DNA of 25,500 nt from Ga0077527 sp038316355. Its GTDB lineage: Bacteria; Pseudomonadota; Gammaproteobacteria; Burkholderiales; SG8-41. Under the pieces are notes generated by a model. It had not been told where the DNA came from and ran no database searches. It saw only the letters and a list, made by a program, of their open reading frames with translations. Each line of letters starts with the position of its first letter. The stretch's first letter is position 1. Below, one piece after another: positions 13,700-20,974 of the stretch. The position numbers and the translations under genes are program-made. The DNA lies in the NCBI GenBank assembly GCA_038316355.1, contig JBBQAO010000049.1, forward strand, positions 1 to 25,500, given 5' to 3'.

Positions 13700-14592
13700 C
13701 CGGAGTGGCCGGCACATGGGGCTTGTATGCCGTGCTGCTGGTCATCGGCCTTGTCTGCGGTGCGATTGTGGCCTGGCGCATTGGCAGGCGGTTTTTCCGC
13801 TCACCGCCTGTCGCAGCTCCGGTGATCAGCGGCTACGTCGGCGAACGGATTGCCTGTCCGGTCTGCGGCGATGATTGCGTGGCGCTGGATGTCGTTGATT
13901 TCAGCAAATCCTGTGAAGAGCAGCGTGGCAAATTTCTCGTGCAGTCGGGAATTCCTGTTTATTACTATTTGTGCCAGGGTTGCCAGTTCTGCTGCGCACC
14001 GTGGATTGCCGGCTGGACGCCGGCTGAATTCGCGGAGCGGATCTATAACGACGAGTACATCCTGGTGGATCCGGATTACCGCGATGCGCGGCCGCGGGGC
14101 AATGCGCAAAGCCTGATTTCCACATTCGGCGATCACGGCCGCAACATCAGACATCTTGATTATGGCGGCGGTGCCGGGCTGTTGAGCCGGCTGCTGAACG
14201 AGAAGGGCTGGAAATCCGCATCCTGTGATCCGTTTACCGACAAGGGGATGGACGCGGGCACGCTGGGGCAGTTCGACCTCATTACAGCGATTGAGGTTTT
14301 TGAGCACATTCCTGATGTGGATGGCTTGATCACAGGTTTGTCTGCGTTGCTGGCCCCCGGCGGTATCGTGGTGTTCAGCACCATGGTCAGTGACGGGCGG
14401 ATCACCATTGGCCAGCGCCTCACGTGGTGGTATGCCGCGCCACGCAATGGCCACATCAGCCTGTACTCGAGAAAAAGCCTGGCGCTGCTTGGCGCAAAAC
14501 AAGGCTTCAATCTGCTGAGTTTTACCGATGGCATGCACATGTTCTACAAACAGGTACCGGCCTGGGCCAGTCATTTGCTGCAGAAAAACTAG
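13696..14592 (+). CDS. Membrane-anchored zinc-ribbon class I SAM methyltransferase
   Basis: This is a 298-residue protein with an N-terminal transmembrane helix (residues about 8-28, GLYAVLLVIGLVCGAIVAW). A four-cysteine zinc-ribbon-like unit follows (C54-x2-C57 and C93-x2-C96). Then comes a Methyltransf_23-like Rossmann domain with the SAM-binding glycine loop LDYGGGAGLLSRLL at 154-167 and the acidic motif IEVFEHIPD at 199-207. Related soluble proteins modify sugars, lipids or small molecules; the membrane anchor points to a surface or lipid-linked substrate. I choose the GTG at 13696, which overlaps the dioxygenase TGA; a GTG at 13705 is also possible. The acceptor is unknown and its link to the upstream catabolic run is uncertain. 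Confidence 0.78.
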   Translation: MTGVAGTWGLYAVLLVIGLVCGAIVAWRIGRRFFRSPPVAAPVISGYVGERIACPVCGDDCVALDVVDFSKSCEEQRGKFLVQSGIPVYYYLCQGCQFCCAPWIAGWTPAEFAERIYNDEYILVDPDYRDARPRGNAQSLISTFGDHGRNIRHLDYGGGAGLLSRLLNEKGWKSASCDPFTDKGMDAGTLGQFDLITAIEVFEHIPDVDGLITGLSALLAPGGIVVFSTMVSDGRITIGQRLTWWYAAPRNGHISLYSRKSLALLGAKQGFNLLSFTDGMHMFYKQVPAWASHLLQKN

Positions 14593-14799
14593 CGGGTGTT
14601 TGATCAGCAGTGGCGCGGCAAATTTTGTTGCGCTGCAGTGTGCGGAGCACTGCGCGCTGGCCCGCGCTTGGCTGAAATCGTAAGATAGCGATACCAACCG
14701 AGCAGGCAAACACAGGCGCATGCATTCCCGGCGCGCAGCAACCGTTCTGCAGAGGCGCATCGCAACGGCGCGCCTTAACATGAGCAAGAGGAACAATCC

Positions 14800-16446
14800 A
14801 TGAGCAAGGCCAGTACTACGGGGGGCAGTGTCGCGGGCAAAGCGCGGCGCGGCCTGGATGTATTGCGTGACCCGATACTCAATAAAGGCACGGGATTCAC
14901 GGAGGCGGAGCGCGAGGCACTGGGCCTGCGCGGCCTGCTGCCGCCGCATGTGCATACCCAGGACGAGCAGGCCACGCGTTTCCTCGCCGGTTTTCGCCGG
15001 CTGACCGATCCGCTGGACAAGTTTGTTGCGCTGAATGCATTGCATGATCGCAATGAGAGCCTGTTTTTCCGCATTCTCAGTGAACACATCGACGAAATGC
15101 AGCCGCTGGTCTATACCCCGGTGGTCGGCCAGGCCTGCCAGGAGTTCGGCCGCATTTTTCAGCGGCCGCGCGGCATGTTCATCAGCATCAACGACCGTGG
15201 TCGCATCGCGGAGATTCTGCGCAACTGGCCATACCCGGCGGGCATCATCGTGGTCACCGATGGCGAGCGCATCCTCGGCCTCGGTGACCTCGGTGCCAAC
15301 GGCATGGGCATCCCCGTGGGCAAACTGTCGCTGTACACGGCCTGCGCCGGCATTCATCCGGAGCTGTGCCTGCCGATCACGCTGGACGTGGGCTGCAACA
15401 ACGACGCCTTGCGCGATGACGTGTTCTACGTCGGCCTGCGCCAGCGCCGTGTCACCGGTGCCGCCTATGACGAGTTTGTCGAAGAGTTCATGATGGCAGC
15501 GCAGGAGGTGTTTCCTGACGTAATGATCCAGTTCGAGGATTTTGCCAATCACAATGCGTTCCGTCTGCTCGAGAAATACCGCGATCGGGTGTGCAGTTTC
15601 AATGATGATATCCAGGGCACTGCGGCCGTCGCGCTGGCGGGGTTGTTTTCCGCGCTGCGCGTGACCGGCGGCAAACTCACCGACCAGAAAGTGCTGTTCC
15701 TCGGCGCCGGTGAGGCGGCGACCGGCATTGCCGATCTGGTGGTGTCAGCGATGGTGGCGCAGGGCATGACGCGCGAGGAGGCATTGCGCACCTGCTGGCT
15801 GGTGGATTCGCAGGGGCTGGTGGTCAACAGCCGGCAGAAACTCGCGCAGCACAAACTGACTTATGCCCATGAGCATGCACAAGTCGGCGACTTCCTGACG
15901 GCGATCAAAACGCTGAAACCTACAGCGATCATCGGCGTGTCCGCGGTCGGTGGCACCTTTACCCGCGAAGTGCTGGAGGAAATGGCGCGGCTCAATGAGC
16001 GGCCGATCGTGTTTGCGTTGTCGAATCCGACGTCGCAGGCGGAATGCACTGCTGACGCTGCCTATCGCTGGACTGGCGGCCACGCCTTGTTTGCCTGTGG
16101 CAGCCCGTTCGATCCGGTCACCATCGCCGGCCAGACTTTTGTGCCGCGGCAGGGCAACAACTCGTACATTTTCCCCGGCATCGGCCTCGGCGCGATTGCG
16201 AGCAAGGCGAAGACGATTACTGATGACATGTTCATGAAGGCGGCGCATACGCTGGCGCATCTGGTCACGGAGTCCGACCTGGCGCAGGGCAGCCTGTATC
16301 CGGCCTTGCCACGCATCCGTGAAGTATCTGCGCAGATTGCGGTGGCCACGGCAGCCGCGGCGCATGCCGGCAAACATGCCGGACGGCAGAAACCGCTGGA
16401 TCTGCTGGCAGACATCGAAGCGCAGATGTTTGACCCGCATCACTAA
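14800..16446 (+). CDS. maeA: NAD-dependent malic enzyme (oxaloacetate-decarboxylating, SfcA/MaeA type)
   Basis: The enzyme converts malate to pyruvate and CO2 with reduction of NAD(P). The 548-residue protein is of the long eukaryote-like/SfcA type without a phosphotransacetylase domain. Key features are PLVYTPVVG at 102-110 (Tyr105), GIPVGKLSLY at 170-179 (Lys175), QFEDFAN at 244-250 and FNDDIQGT at 267-274 (Glu246, Asp247 and Asp270, metal ligands), and the nucleotide loop LGAGEAATG at 301-309. ATG at 14800 has AGAGGA 7 nt upstream. It is preceded by about 200 nt of non-coding DNA and followed by a strong terminator, so it is probably monocistronic. NAD preference is inferred from the subfamily. 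Confidence 0.95.
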   Translation: MSKASTTGGSVAGKARRGLDVLRDPILNKGTGFTEAEREALGLRGLLPPHVHTQDEQATRFLAGFRRLTDPLDKFVALNALHDRNESLFFRILSEHIDEMQPLVYTPVVGQACQEFGRIFQRPRGMFISINDRGRIAEILRNWPYPAGIIVVTDGERILGLGDLGANGMGIPVGKLSLYTACAGIHPELCLPITLDVGCNNDALRDDVFYVGLRQRRVTGAAYDEFVEEFMMAAQEVFPDVMIQFEDFANHNAFRLLEKYRDRVCSFNDDIQGTAAVALAGLFSALRVTGGKLTDQKVLFLGAGEAATGIADLVVSAMVAQGMTREEALRTCWLVDSQGLVVNSRQKLAQHKLTYAHEHAQVGDFLTAIKTLKPTAIIGVSAVGGTFTREVLEEMARLNERPIVFALSNPTSQAECTADAAYRWTGGHALFACGSPFDPVTIAGQTFVPRQGNNSYIFPGIGLGAIASKAKTITDDMFMKAAHTLAHLVTESDLAQGSLYPALPRIREVSAQIAVATAAAAHAGKHAGRQKPLDLLADIEAQMFDPHH

Positions 16447-16473
16447 TGGAGTAATGACAGGCCCTGGAAAATA

Positions 16474-16501
16474 AAACGGGCCACTGCGCAGTGGCCCGTT
16501 T
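16474..16501 (+). terminator. Strong terminator hairpin after malic enzyme
   Basis: A perfect 14-bp inverted repeat (AAACGGGCCACTGC at 16474-16487, GCAGTGGCCCGTTT at 16488-16501) lies 28 nt after the malic enzyme stop and faces the convergent lipoprotein gene. Only a short T-run follows on plus and AAAA precedes it, so it may work in both directions. Confidence 0.8.
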
Positions 16502-16545
16502 CATACGGGGCCGGTTTGACTGGCCCTGCAGTACAGCTTACCGGT

Positions 16546-16776
16546 TTACCGCGCCGGGTTTACGATCACTGTGCTCCCGCCGCTGCTGCCAGTGCTGCCT
16601 TTGGCGCCCGTTGCACCGGTGCTGCCAGTGGCGCCGGTGTAACCGGTATTGCCCGTGTTGCCGGTGGCGCCTGTGGCACCGGTGTAGCCGGTGTCGCCTT
16701 GCGGTCCCATCGGGCCGGTACAGGCGCCCAGGCCGAGCGTTGCGAGTAACAGAATGGATATCGTTGAATATTTCAT
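16546..16776 (-). CDS. Short lipoprotein with collagen-like Gly-X-Thr repeats
   Basis: The 76-residue precursor opens with a lipoprotein signal (KYSTISILLLATLGLGAC, lipobox LGAC, Cys about residue 19). It continues with an uninterrupted Gly-X-Y stretch of about 15 triplets (GPMGPQGDTGYTGATGATG and so on), rich in Gly-Ala-Thr and Gly-Tyr-Thr. It ends with a Gly/Ser stretch and TVIVNPAR. The protein is probably anchored in the outer membrane and displays a small collagen-like stalk; its role is unknown. The ATG at 16776 follows AAAGGCAG, while the longer frame from 16830 would bury the lipobox. The gene lies downstream of the BON-lipoprotein remnant on the same strand. The DNA repeats have low complexity and could vary in copy number. 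Confidence 0.8.
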   Translation of the reverse strand: MKYSTISILLLATLGLGACTGPMGPQGDTGYTGATGATGNTGNTGYTGATGSTGATGAKGSTGSSGGSTVIVNPAR

Positions 16777-16880
16777 GGTGGCTGCCTTTGGGTTAGACGC
16801 CGGGGTTAACAGCGGCCCAAAAGGCCGCATAGGTCAATTTGGCGGTATCCGCAGGGGCGGTTTGTTCACTGGCACACGCA

Positions 16881-16911
16881 CACAGGGCTGAACGCATGGT
16901 TCAGCCCTGTG
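16881..16911 (-). terminator. Perfect 13-bp hairpin between BON remnant and collagen-like gene
   Basis: CACAGGGCTGAAC (16881-16893) and GTTCAGCCCTGTG (16899-16911) pair perfectly around a 5-nt loop, 18 nt after the rebuilt BON stop. There is no T-run, so termination is likely but not certain. Confidence 0.55.
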
Positions 16912-16928
16912 CTGCGCCGCGGTGGTGA

Positions 16929-17161
16929 CTATGAGCCCTGAACGATTGCCAGATTGTTTTCGACAGCCTTCACGCCTTCGACGGATGCCGCAAGTTGTGT
17001 TGTACGTTCGCGGCTGGTGTTGGCAGCCGCCGTGCCGAACAGGCTGACCACGCCTTTTCGGCCGAGGGTTTCTGGTCGCAGGCGACGAGGCCCGGTGTCA
17101 ATACGCCGGCGGCGGCGATGGCCAGGGTTTGGCGGATTTGTTTGCTGACTTGAGTCATCAT
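16929..17161 (-). pseudogene. BON-domain lipoprotein gene with internal deletion and frameshift
   Basis: The 5' end is intact: GGAGG before ATG (17161 or 17158), then a signal with lipobox (LTPGLVAC) and DQKPSAEK. The normal linker and the first half of the BON domain are then missing. The sequence resumes in another frame at about 17055 with GVVSLFGTAAANTSRERT and GVKAVENNLAIVQGS, ending at TAG (16929-16931). These are typical second-half BON features (GxVxLxGT and GVKxVxN). As read from the start codon the protein runs on in the wrong frame to a TGA at 16970. BON lipoproteins (OsmY-like) act in envelope stress. CsbD lies directly upstream, a pairing common in related bacteria, so this was probably a stress operon. 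Confidence 0.72.
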
Positions 17162-17186
17162 CTGACCTCCATGTGCCTGGACGGCG

Positions 17187-17417
17187 TTAAAGGCTGCGCG
17201 TGGTCTCATCGAATGCGCGTTCATTGCGTTTTTCCCAGGCTTGTACCTGCTTCTCGGCTTTAGCCATGGCGATGCCGTACGATTCCTGGATCTGGCCGAG
17301 CAGCCGGTCGCGCCGGCCGTCGATGATGTTCAGGTGATCCTCGGTCAGCCTGCCCCATTGTTCCTTGATCCTGCCCTTGGTTTGTTTCCAGTTGCCTTCA
17401 ATGCGATCCTGATTCAT
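17187..17417 (-). CDS. CsbD-family stress-response protein
   Basis: This is a 76-residue, highly charged, probably helical cytoplasmic protein with the CsbD signature: MNQDRIEGNWKQTKGRIKEQ, then WGRLTEDHLNIIDGRRDRL. CsbD proteins are induced by general stress in several bacteria; their molecular role is unknown. AAGGAG lies 7 nt before the ATG at 17417. The BON remnant starts 25 nt after its stop on the same strand, so they were probably one transcript. The second half (GIAMAKAEKQVQAWEKRNER) is typical of the proteobacterial form. Nothing is unusual in length or residues. Confidence 0.9.
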   Translation of the reverse strand: MNQDRIEGNWKQTKGRIKEQWGRLTEDHLNIIDGRRDRLLGQIQESYGIAMAKAEKQVQAWEKRNERAFDETTRSL

Positions 17418-17772
17418 ATGCGTCTCCTTGGTTATTTATTAAAATATGCGGATTAAAGCTGTGGTCCTGCTGCATCGTTGCGGTGTCGTCCTGTGTGTTT
17501 GCCGGGCGCTTGGCCCGGTAGTCCCGGATGCCGGGGACGGGAAATACGGCATCCACGGAAACTGGCGCACAGAGCGGGCCAGTTTATAAATAATCGTTTA
17601 AAAACAATTAGTTATATTAATATTCGTGGGTATCGGCAGGGGCCGGATTTGTTGCCGTGCGCGGACAACAAAGCAGGTGGCGAGGGCTTGTTCAAGGGGA
17701 ATGGTCGTCGCCACAAACGAAAAATGCGGATTTTGTCGTGAGTGCCCGCGGGATTCCGTGGCCTGAGGACGT
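17418..17772. other. Gene-free region upstream of CsbD
   Basis: No convincing gene on either strand. It contains two small hairpins (CCGGGC at 17502-17507 with GCCCGG at 17513-17518; GGATGCCG at 17526-17533 with CGGCATCC at 17547-17554). The latter follows GTAGTCCCGGATG and may be a decayed copy of the dispersed repeat. An AT-rich patch at 17580-17625 is a likely promoter area for csbD. Confidence 0.5.
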
Positions 17773-17774
17773 AA

Positions 17775-17804
17775 AAAAACCGGGATGGTTAGATCCCGGT
17801 TTTT
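17775..17804 (-). terminator. Bidirectional intrinsic terminator
   Basis: A perfect 12-bp stem (AAAAACCGGGAT at 17775-17786, ATCCCGGTTTTT at 17793-17804) with a 6-nt loop. Read on minus, the stem is followed by a run of seven T (17773-17779), 20 nt after the small basic ORF, so it ends that gene; read on plus it also ends in TTTTT. Confidence 0.88.
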
Positions 17805-17824
17805 AATCGCTGAGCGCTACTACT

Positions 17825-18027
17825 TCAGACTTTAATGCGTGATGCAAGGATGGTCACAACTTTTCCGTCAACAACGGCTGCAATCGAATGTCCGGCAAGT
17901 TTGTGCTGACGTACTGCTGCACGGACGGCGCTGCGCGCTGGCGTACCAATGCCGGCACATCGAAATTGAAAGGTGCACTTTTACTGGTGGTTTTTTTCTT
18001 GCCGTTATTGGAAGATGTCTTTTTCAT
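17825..18027 (-). pseudogene. Small basic hypothetical gene with a probable frameshift
   Basis: GAGGGAAG lies 4 nt before an ATG at 18027. The start frame gives MKKTSSNNGKKKTTSKSAPF and runs 57 residues to TGA at 17854-17856, ending in the unconvincing LPDIRLQPLLTEKL. A second frame gives a much more protein-like ending, SAVRAAVRQHKLAGHSIAAV then VDGKVVTILASRIKV, with its stop at 17825-17827, 20 nt before the terminator. Joining the two requires a one-base indel between about 17890 and 17965. I do not recognise the protein; the basic Lys/Ser/Thr N-terminus plus a short GHxIAxxxDGKVV unit is all that can be said. A genuine 57-residue product from the first frame is the alternative. Confidence 0.5.
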
Positions 18028-18045
18028 ATTCTTCCCTCTGCAGTT

Positions 18046-18081
18046 GTAGCCCGGATGAAGCGCAAGCGAAATCCGGGGGAT
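18046..18081 (+). repeat. Dispersed GTAGCCCGGATG repeat, copy D (short hairpin form)
   Basis: GTAGCCCGGATGAAGCGCAA leads to ATCCGGG at 18071-18077, which pairs with CCCGGAT at 18050-18056. This short form is a widespread intergenic hairpin in proteobacterial genomes. It sits between the second aconitase stop and the small basic ORF. Confidence 0.75.
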
Positions 18082-18098
18082 GTCGGCATATCGGTGGA

Positions 18099-20795
18099 TT
18101 ACGCGGCTGCCAGCAACTCGCGCAACACATAAGGAAGAATGCCGCCGTGTTTCAGGTAATCGACCTCGATGCCGGTGTCGATGCGCAGCGTCAATGTTAC
18201 GCGCTGTGTTGAACCATCGGCACGGGTCATCACCATCGTCACATCCTGCAGCGGCTTGACGTTGCCGCCGTTGATGCCTTCAATGGTGAAGGTCTCGGTG
18301 CCGTCGATTTTCAGCGATTGCACGCTGTCGCCCGGTTTGAACTGCAGGGGCAGCACGCCCATGCCGATCAGGTTGGCGCGGTGGATACGTTCGAAGCTCT
18401 TGACGATTACGGCGCGCACACCCAGCAGTTGCACGCCCTTGGCCGCCCAGTCGCGCGACGAACCCATGCCGTAGTCATCGCCGCCGAAAATCACCAGCGG
18501 CGTGCTTTTGGCACGATAGATTTCAGAGGCGTCAAAAATCGTCATTTGTTCGCCGCCGGGCTGCACCTTGGTGATCGGGCCTTCGGTGCCGGGAGCGACC
18601 ATGTTGCGCAGGCGCACATTGGCGAAGGTGCCGCGCACCATCAATTCGTGATTGCAACGGCGCACGCCGAAGTGACCCCATTCCGAGGGCGGGGTGCCGT
18701 AGGGTTCGAGCCATTTGCCGGCCGGTGTACCCGGTTTGATTTTGGTCGACGGGCTGATGTGGTCGGTGGTGATCGAGTCACCGAGGATCGCCAGTGCACG
18801 CGCGCCTTTGATGTCATCGACCTTGTCTAGATTACGGGTGACGCCTTCAAAAAATGGTGGTTCCTTGATGAAGGTGGATTTGGCATCCCACTCGTAGACC
18901 GCACCCTTGATCGTGGGAATGGCTTCCCACAATTTTTTGTTGCCGGACATATCGCCATATTCGCGGCGAAAGTTATCCGCGTTGGAAGCGAACCTGAGCA
19001 GTGCGGCGACTTCAGCGTCGGTGGGCCACAGGTCTTTCAGGTATACCGGTTTGCCGTCGCGGTCCTTGCCCAGCGGATCCTTGGTCAGATCGGTGCGCAC
19101 GGTGCCGGCCAAGGCGTATGCCACCACCAGCGCCGGGCTGGCCAGGTAGTTGGCGCGCAGATTGGCGTGGACGCGGGCTTCGAAATTACGGTTGCCGGAG
19201 AGCACGGCGCAAGCCACCAGATCCTGCGATACCACGGCTTCTTCGATCTTGGCATCCAGCGGACCGGCGGCGCCCATGCAGGTGGTGCAGCCGTAGGCAA
19301 CGACGCCAAAGCCGAGTTGCTCGAGATGCGGCAGCAGGCCAGCGTCGCGCAGATAGGCGGTGACCACTTTGGAGCCGGGCGCGAGGGAGGTTTTTATCCG
19401 CGGGTTGATCTTGAGGCCGTGTTCGTTCGCACGTTTCGCCAGCAGGCCGGCGGCAAGCAGCAGCGCCGGATTGGAAGTGTTGGTGCAGGAGGTGATTGAC
19501 GCAATCAGCACATCACCGTGGCCGACGTCGAACTCCGCATGGCCCGAAGGCACGCGGCGCGTCAGGTCGGCGGCGGGGCGGGCGTAGCCGTTTTTGTCGG
19601 TGGGTGCGGAGAACAGTGCGTCGAAACCGCGGCCGAGGTCGGGCAGGTTGACGCGGTCCTGCGGACGCTTCGGGCCGGACAGGCTGGGCACGATGCTGTC
19701 GAGATCGAGGTTGATGACTTCGGTGTAGTCGATGTCTCCGGATTGCGGCATGCCGAACATGTCCTGCGCTTTGTAATAAGCCTCGATGGCCGACACCAGT
19801 TCCGGTTCGCGACCGGTGGTGCGGAAGTAGTCGACGGTTTTCTCATCGACCGGGAAGTAGCCCATGGTCGCGCCGTATTCCGGCGCCATGTTGGCCACCG
19901 TGCAGCGGTCGGCGGCGGTCAGCGCCGTGGCGCCGGGGCCGAAGAACTCGACGAATTTACCGACAACCTTGGCCTTGCGCATCAGTTCGGTGACGGTCAG
20001 CGCGAGATCGGTCGCGGTGACACCTTCGCGCAGCTTGCCGGTCATGTGGCAACCGACCACGTCCGGTGTCAGGAAGGCATTGGGCTGGCCGAGCATGCCC
20101 GCCTCGGCTTCAATGCCGCCGACACCCCAGGCGACGATGCCGATGCCGTTGACCATGGTGGTGTGCGAGTCGGTGCCGAACACGGTGTCGGGGAACCACA
20201 CGCCGTCTTTTTCCCAGACGCCCCGCGACAGGTATTCCATGTTGATCTGGTGGATGATGCCGTTGCCCGGCGGCACCACGCGCACGGTCTTGAACGCACC
20301 CTGCGCCCATTTGACGAAGCGGTAACGCTCGGCGTTACGCTTGAATTCGATTTCCTGGTTGACCTGCACGGCGTCCGGTCTGTTGTAGACGTCGATTTCT
20401 ACCGAGTGATCGACAACCACGTCGACCGGCACCAGCGGTTCGATGTTGCCCGGTGGCACACCGAGGCGTTCCGCGGCTGCGCGCATGGCGGAGAGGTCGT
20501 TCAGCGTGCCGAATCCGATCAGGTCCTGCAGCACAATGCGCACCACCACAAGCGGGATTTCCATGGTGCGCGCGCCTTTGGGTTGCCAGGCGGCGAGAGC
20601 TTTGACGTGTTCCGCGGAAACGCGTTTGCCGTCGCAGTGGCGTACCAGTGCTTCGAGTACCACGCGAATCGAGCGTGGCAGGCGCGAGATCTTGCCCAGG
20701 CCCGCAGCCTCAAGCGCGGCGAGGCTGTGGTACTTGGCGGTTTTGCCGGGGGAGGGGGTGAATTCCTTGAGGGTTTTGAAGGTGTCTTGTGCCAT
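18099..20795 (-). CDS. acnA: Aconitate hydratase, AcnA type (second tandem copy)
   Basis: Aconitase interconverts citrate and isocitrate through cis-aconitate, using a [4Fe-4S] cluster. The 898-residue protein is full length for AcnA/IRP-type enzymes. The cluster ligands are present: Cys437 in TSCTNTSNP, and Cys503 and Cys506 in YGCTTCMG. Active-site blocks FGTDSHTTMVNGIG (207-220) and GSSRDWAAKG near the C-terminus are intact. ATG at 20795 has GGAG 6 nt upstream. It lies 179 nt downstream of a close paralogue on the same strand, separated by a GC-rich double hairpin. Differences include GIIHQINMEY against GICHQVNLEY and GVRRCNHELMVRG against GSRRTNHEVMVRG. It could serve the TCA cycle or hydrate 2-methyl-cis-aconitate. 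Confidence 0.95.
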   Translation of the reverse strand: MAQDTFKTLKEFTPSPGKTAKYHSLAALEAAGLGKISRLPRSIRVVLEALVRHCDGKRVSAEHVKALAAWQPKGARTMEIPLVVVRIVLQDLIGFGTLNDLSAMRAAAERLGVPPGNIEPLVPVDVVVDHSVEIDVYNRPDAVQVNQEIEFKRNAERYRFVKWAQGAFKTVRVVPPGNGIIHQINMEYLSRGVWEKDGVWFPDTVFGTDSHTTMVNGIGIVAWGVGGIEAEAGMLGQPNAFLTPDVVGCHMTGKLREGVTATDLALTVTELMRKAKVVGKFVEFFGPGATALTAADRCTVANMAPEYGATMGYFPVDEKTVDYFRTTGREPELVSAIEAYYKAQDMFGMPQSGDIDYTEVINLDLDSIVPSLSGPKRPQDRVNLPDLGRGFDALFSAPTDKNGYARPAADLTRRVPSGHAEFDVGHGDVLIASITSCTNTSNPALLLAAGLLAKRANEHGLKINPRIKTSLAPGSKVVTAYLRDAGLLPHLEQLGFGVVAYGCTTCMGAAGPLDAKIEEAVVSQDLVACAVLSGNRNFEARVHANLRANYLASPALVVAYALAGTVRTDLTKDPLGKDRDGKPVYLKDLWPTDAEVAALLRFASNADNFRREYGDMSGNKKLWEAIPTIKGAVYEWDAKSTFIKEPPFFEGVTRNLDKVDDIKGARALAILGDSITTDHISPSTKIKPGTPAGKWLEPYGTPPSEWGHFGVRRCNHELMVRGTFANVRLRNMVAPGTEGPITKVQPGGEQMTIFDASEIYRAKSTPLVIFGGDDYGMGSSRDWAAKGVQLLGVRAVIVKSFERIHRANLIGMGVLPLQFKPGDSVQSLKIDGTETFTIEGINGGNVKPLQDVTMVMTRADGSTQRVTLTLRIDTGIEVDYLKHGGILPYVLRELLAAA

Positions 20796-20857
20796 GTTGG
20801 GCTCCGGGTTTGTTCAAATATGCCTGACAGTTACTTGAGATTACGCACCCCGGTAAA

Positions 20858-20955
20858 GCCCCCTCTCCTGCCTTGGGGCGGGAGAGGGCTGGGGTGAGGG
20901 CAGGGGAGGCACGAGACTCCTCACCTGACCCTCTCCCCGTTTGCGGGGAGAGGGA
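20858..20955. repeat. GC-rich double-hairpin intergenic repeat between the two acnA genes
   Basis: It holds CCCTCTCC (20861-20868) with GGAGAGGG (20881-20888), then CCCTCTCCCCG (20929-20939) with CGGGGAGAGGG (20944-20954), joined by GGTGAGGG-type sequence. This style of element is common between proteobacterial genes. A related fragment (ACCCTCTCCCCG) occurs near 4715. It lies 20 nt after the upstream acnA stop and has no T-run. Confidence 0.75.
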
Positions 20956-20974
20956 ACTTATTTTTCTGAAGATG

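Noticed and set aside
13801..15552. 583-residue minus-strand open frame
   Set aside because: It lies antisense to the methyltransferase and malic enzyme genes, both of which have clear motifs; its translation shows no recognisable domain and is a GC-bias shadow.
16560..16700. Regular short repeats that might be a CRISPR or minisatellite array
   Set aside because: The periodicity is 9 nt and in frame; it encodes Gly-X-Thr triplets of the collagen-like lipoprotein, with no spacers.
19518..20897. 459-residue plus-strand open frame
   Set aside because: Antisense to an intact aconitase with all active-site motifs; the protein is a His/Val/Gly-rich shadow and runs into the intergenic repeat.
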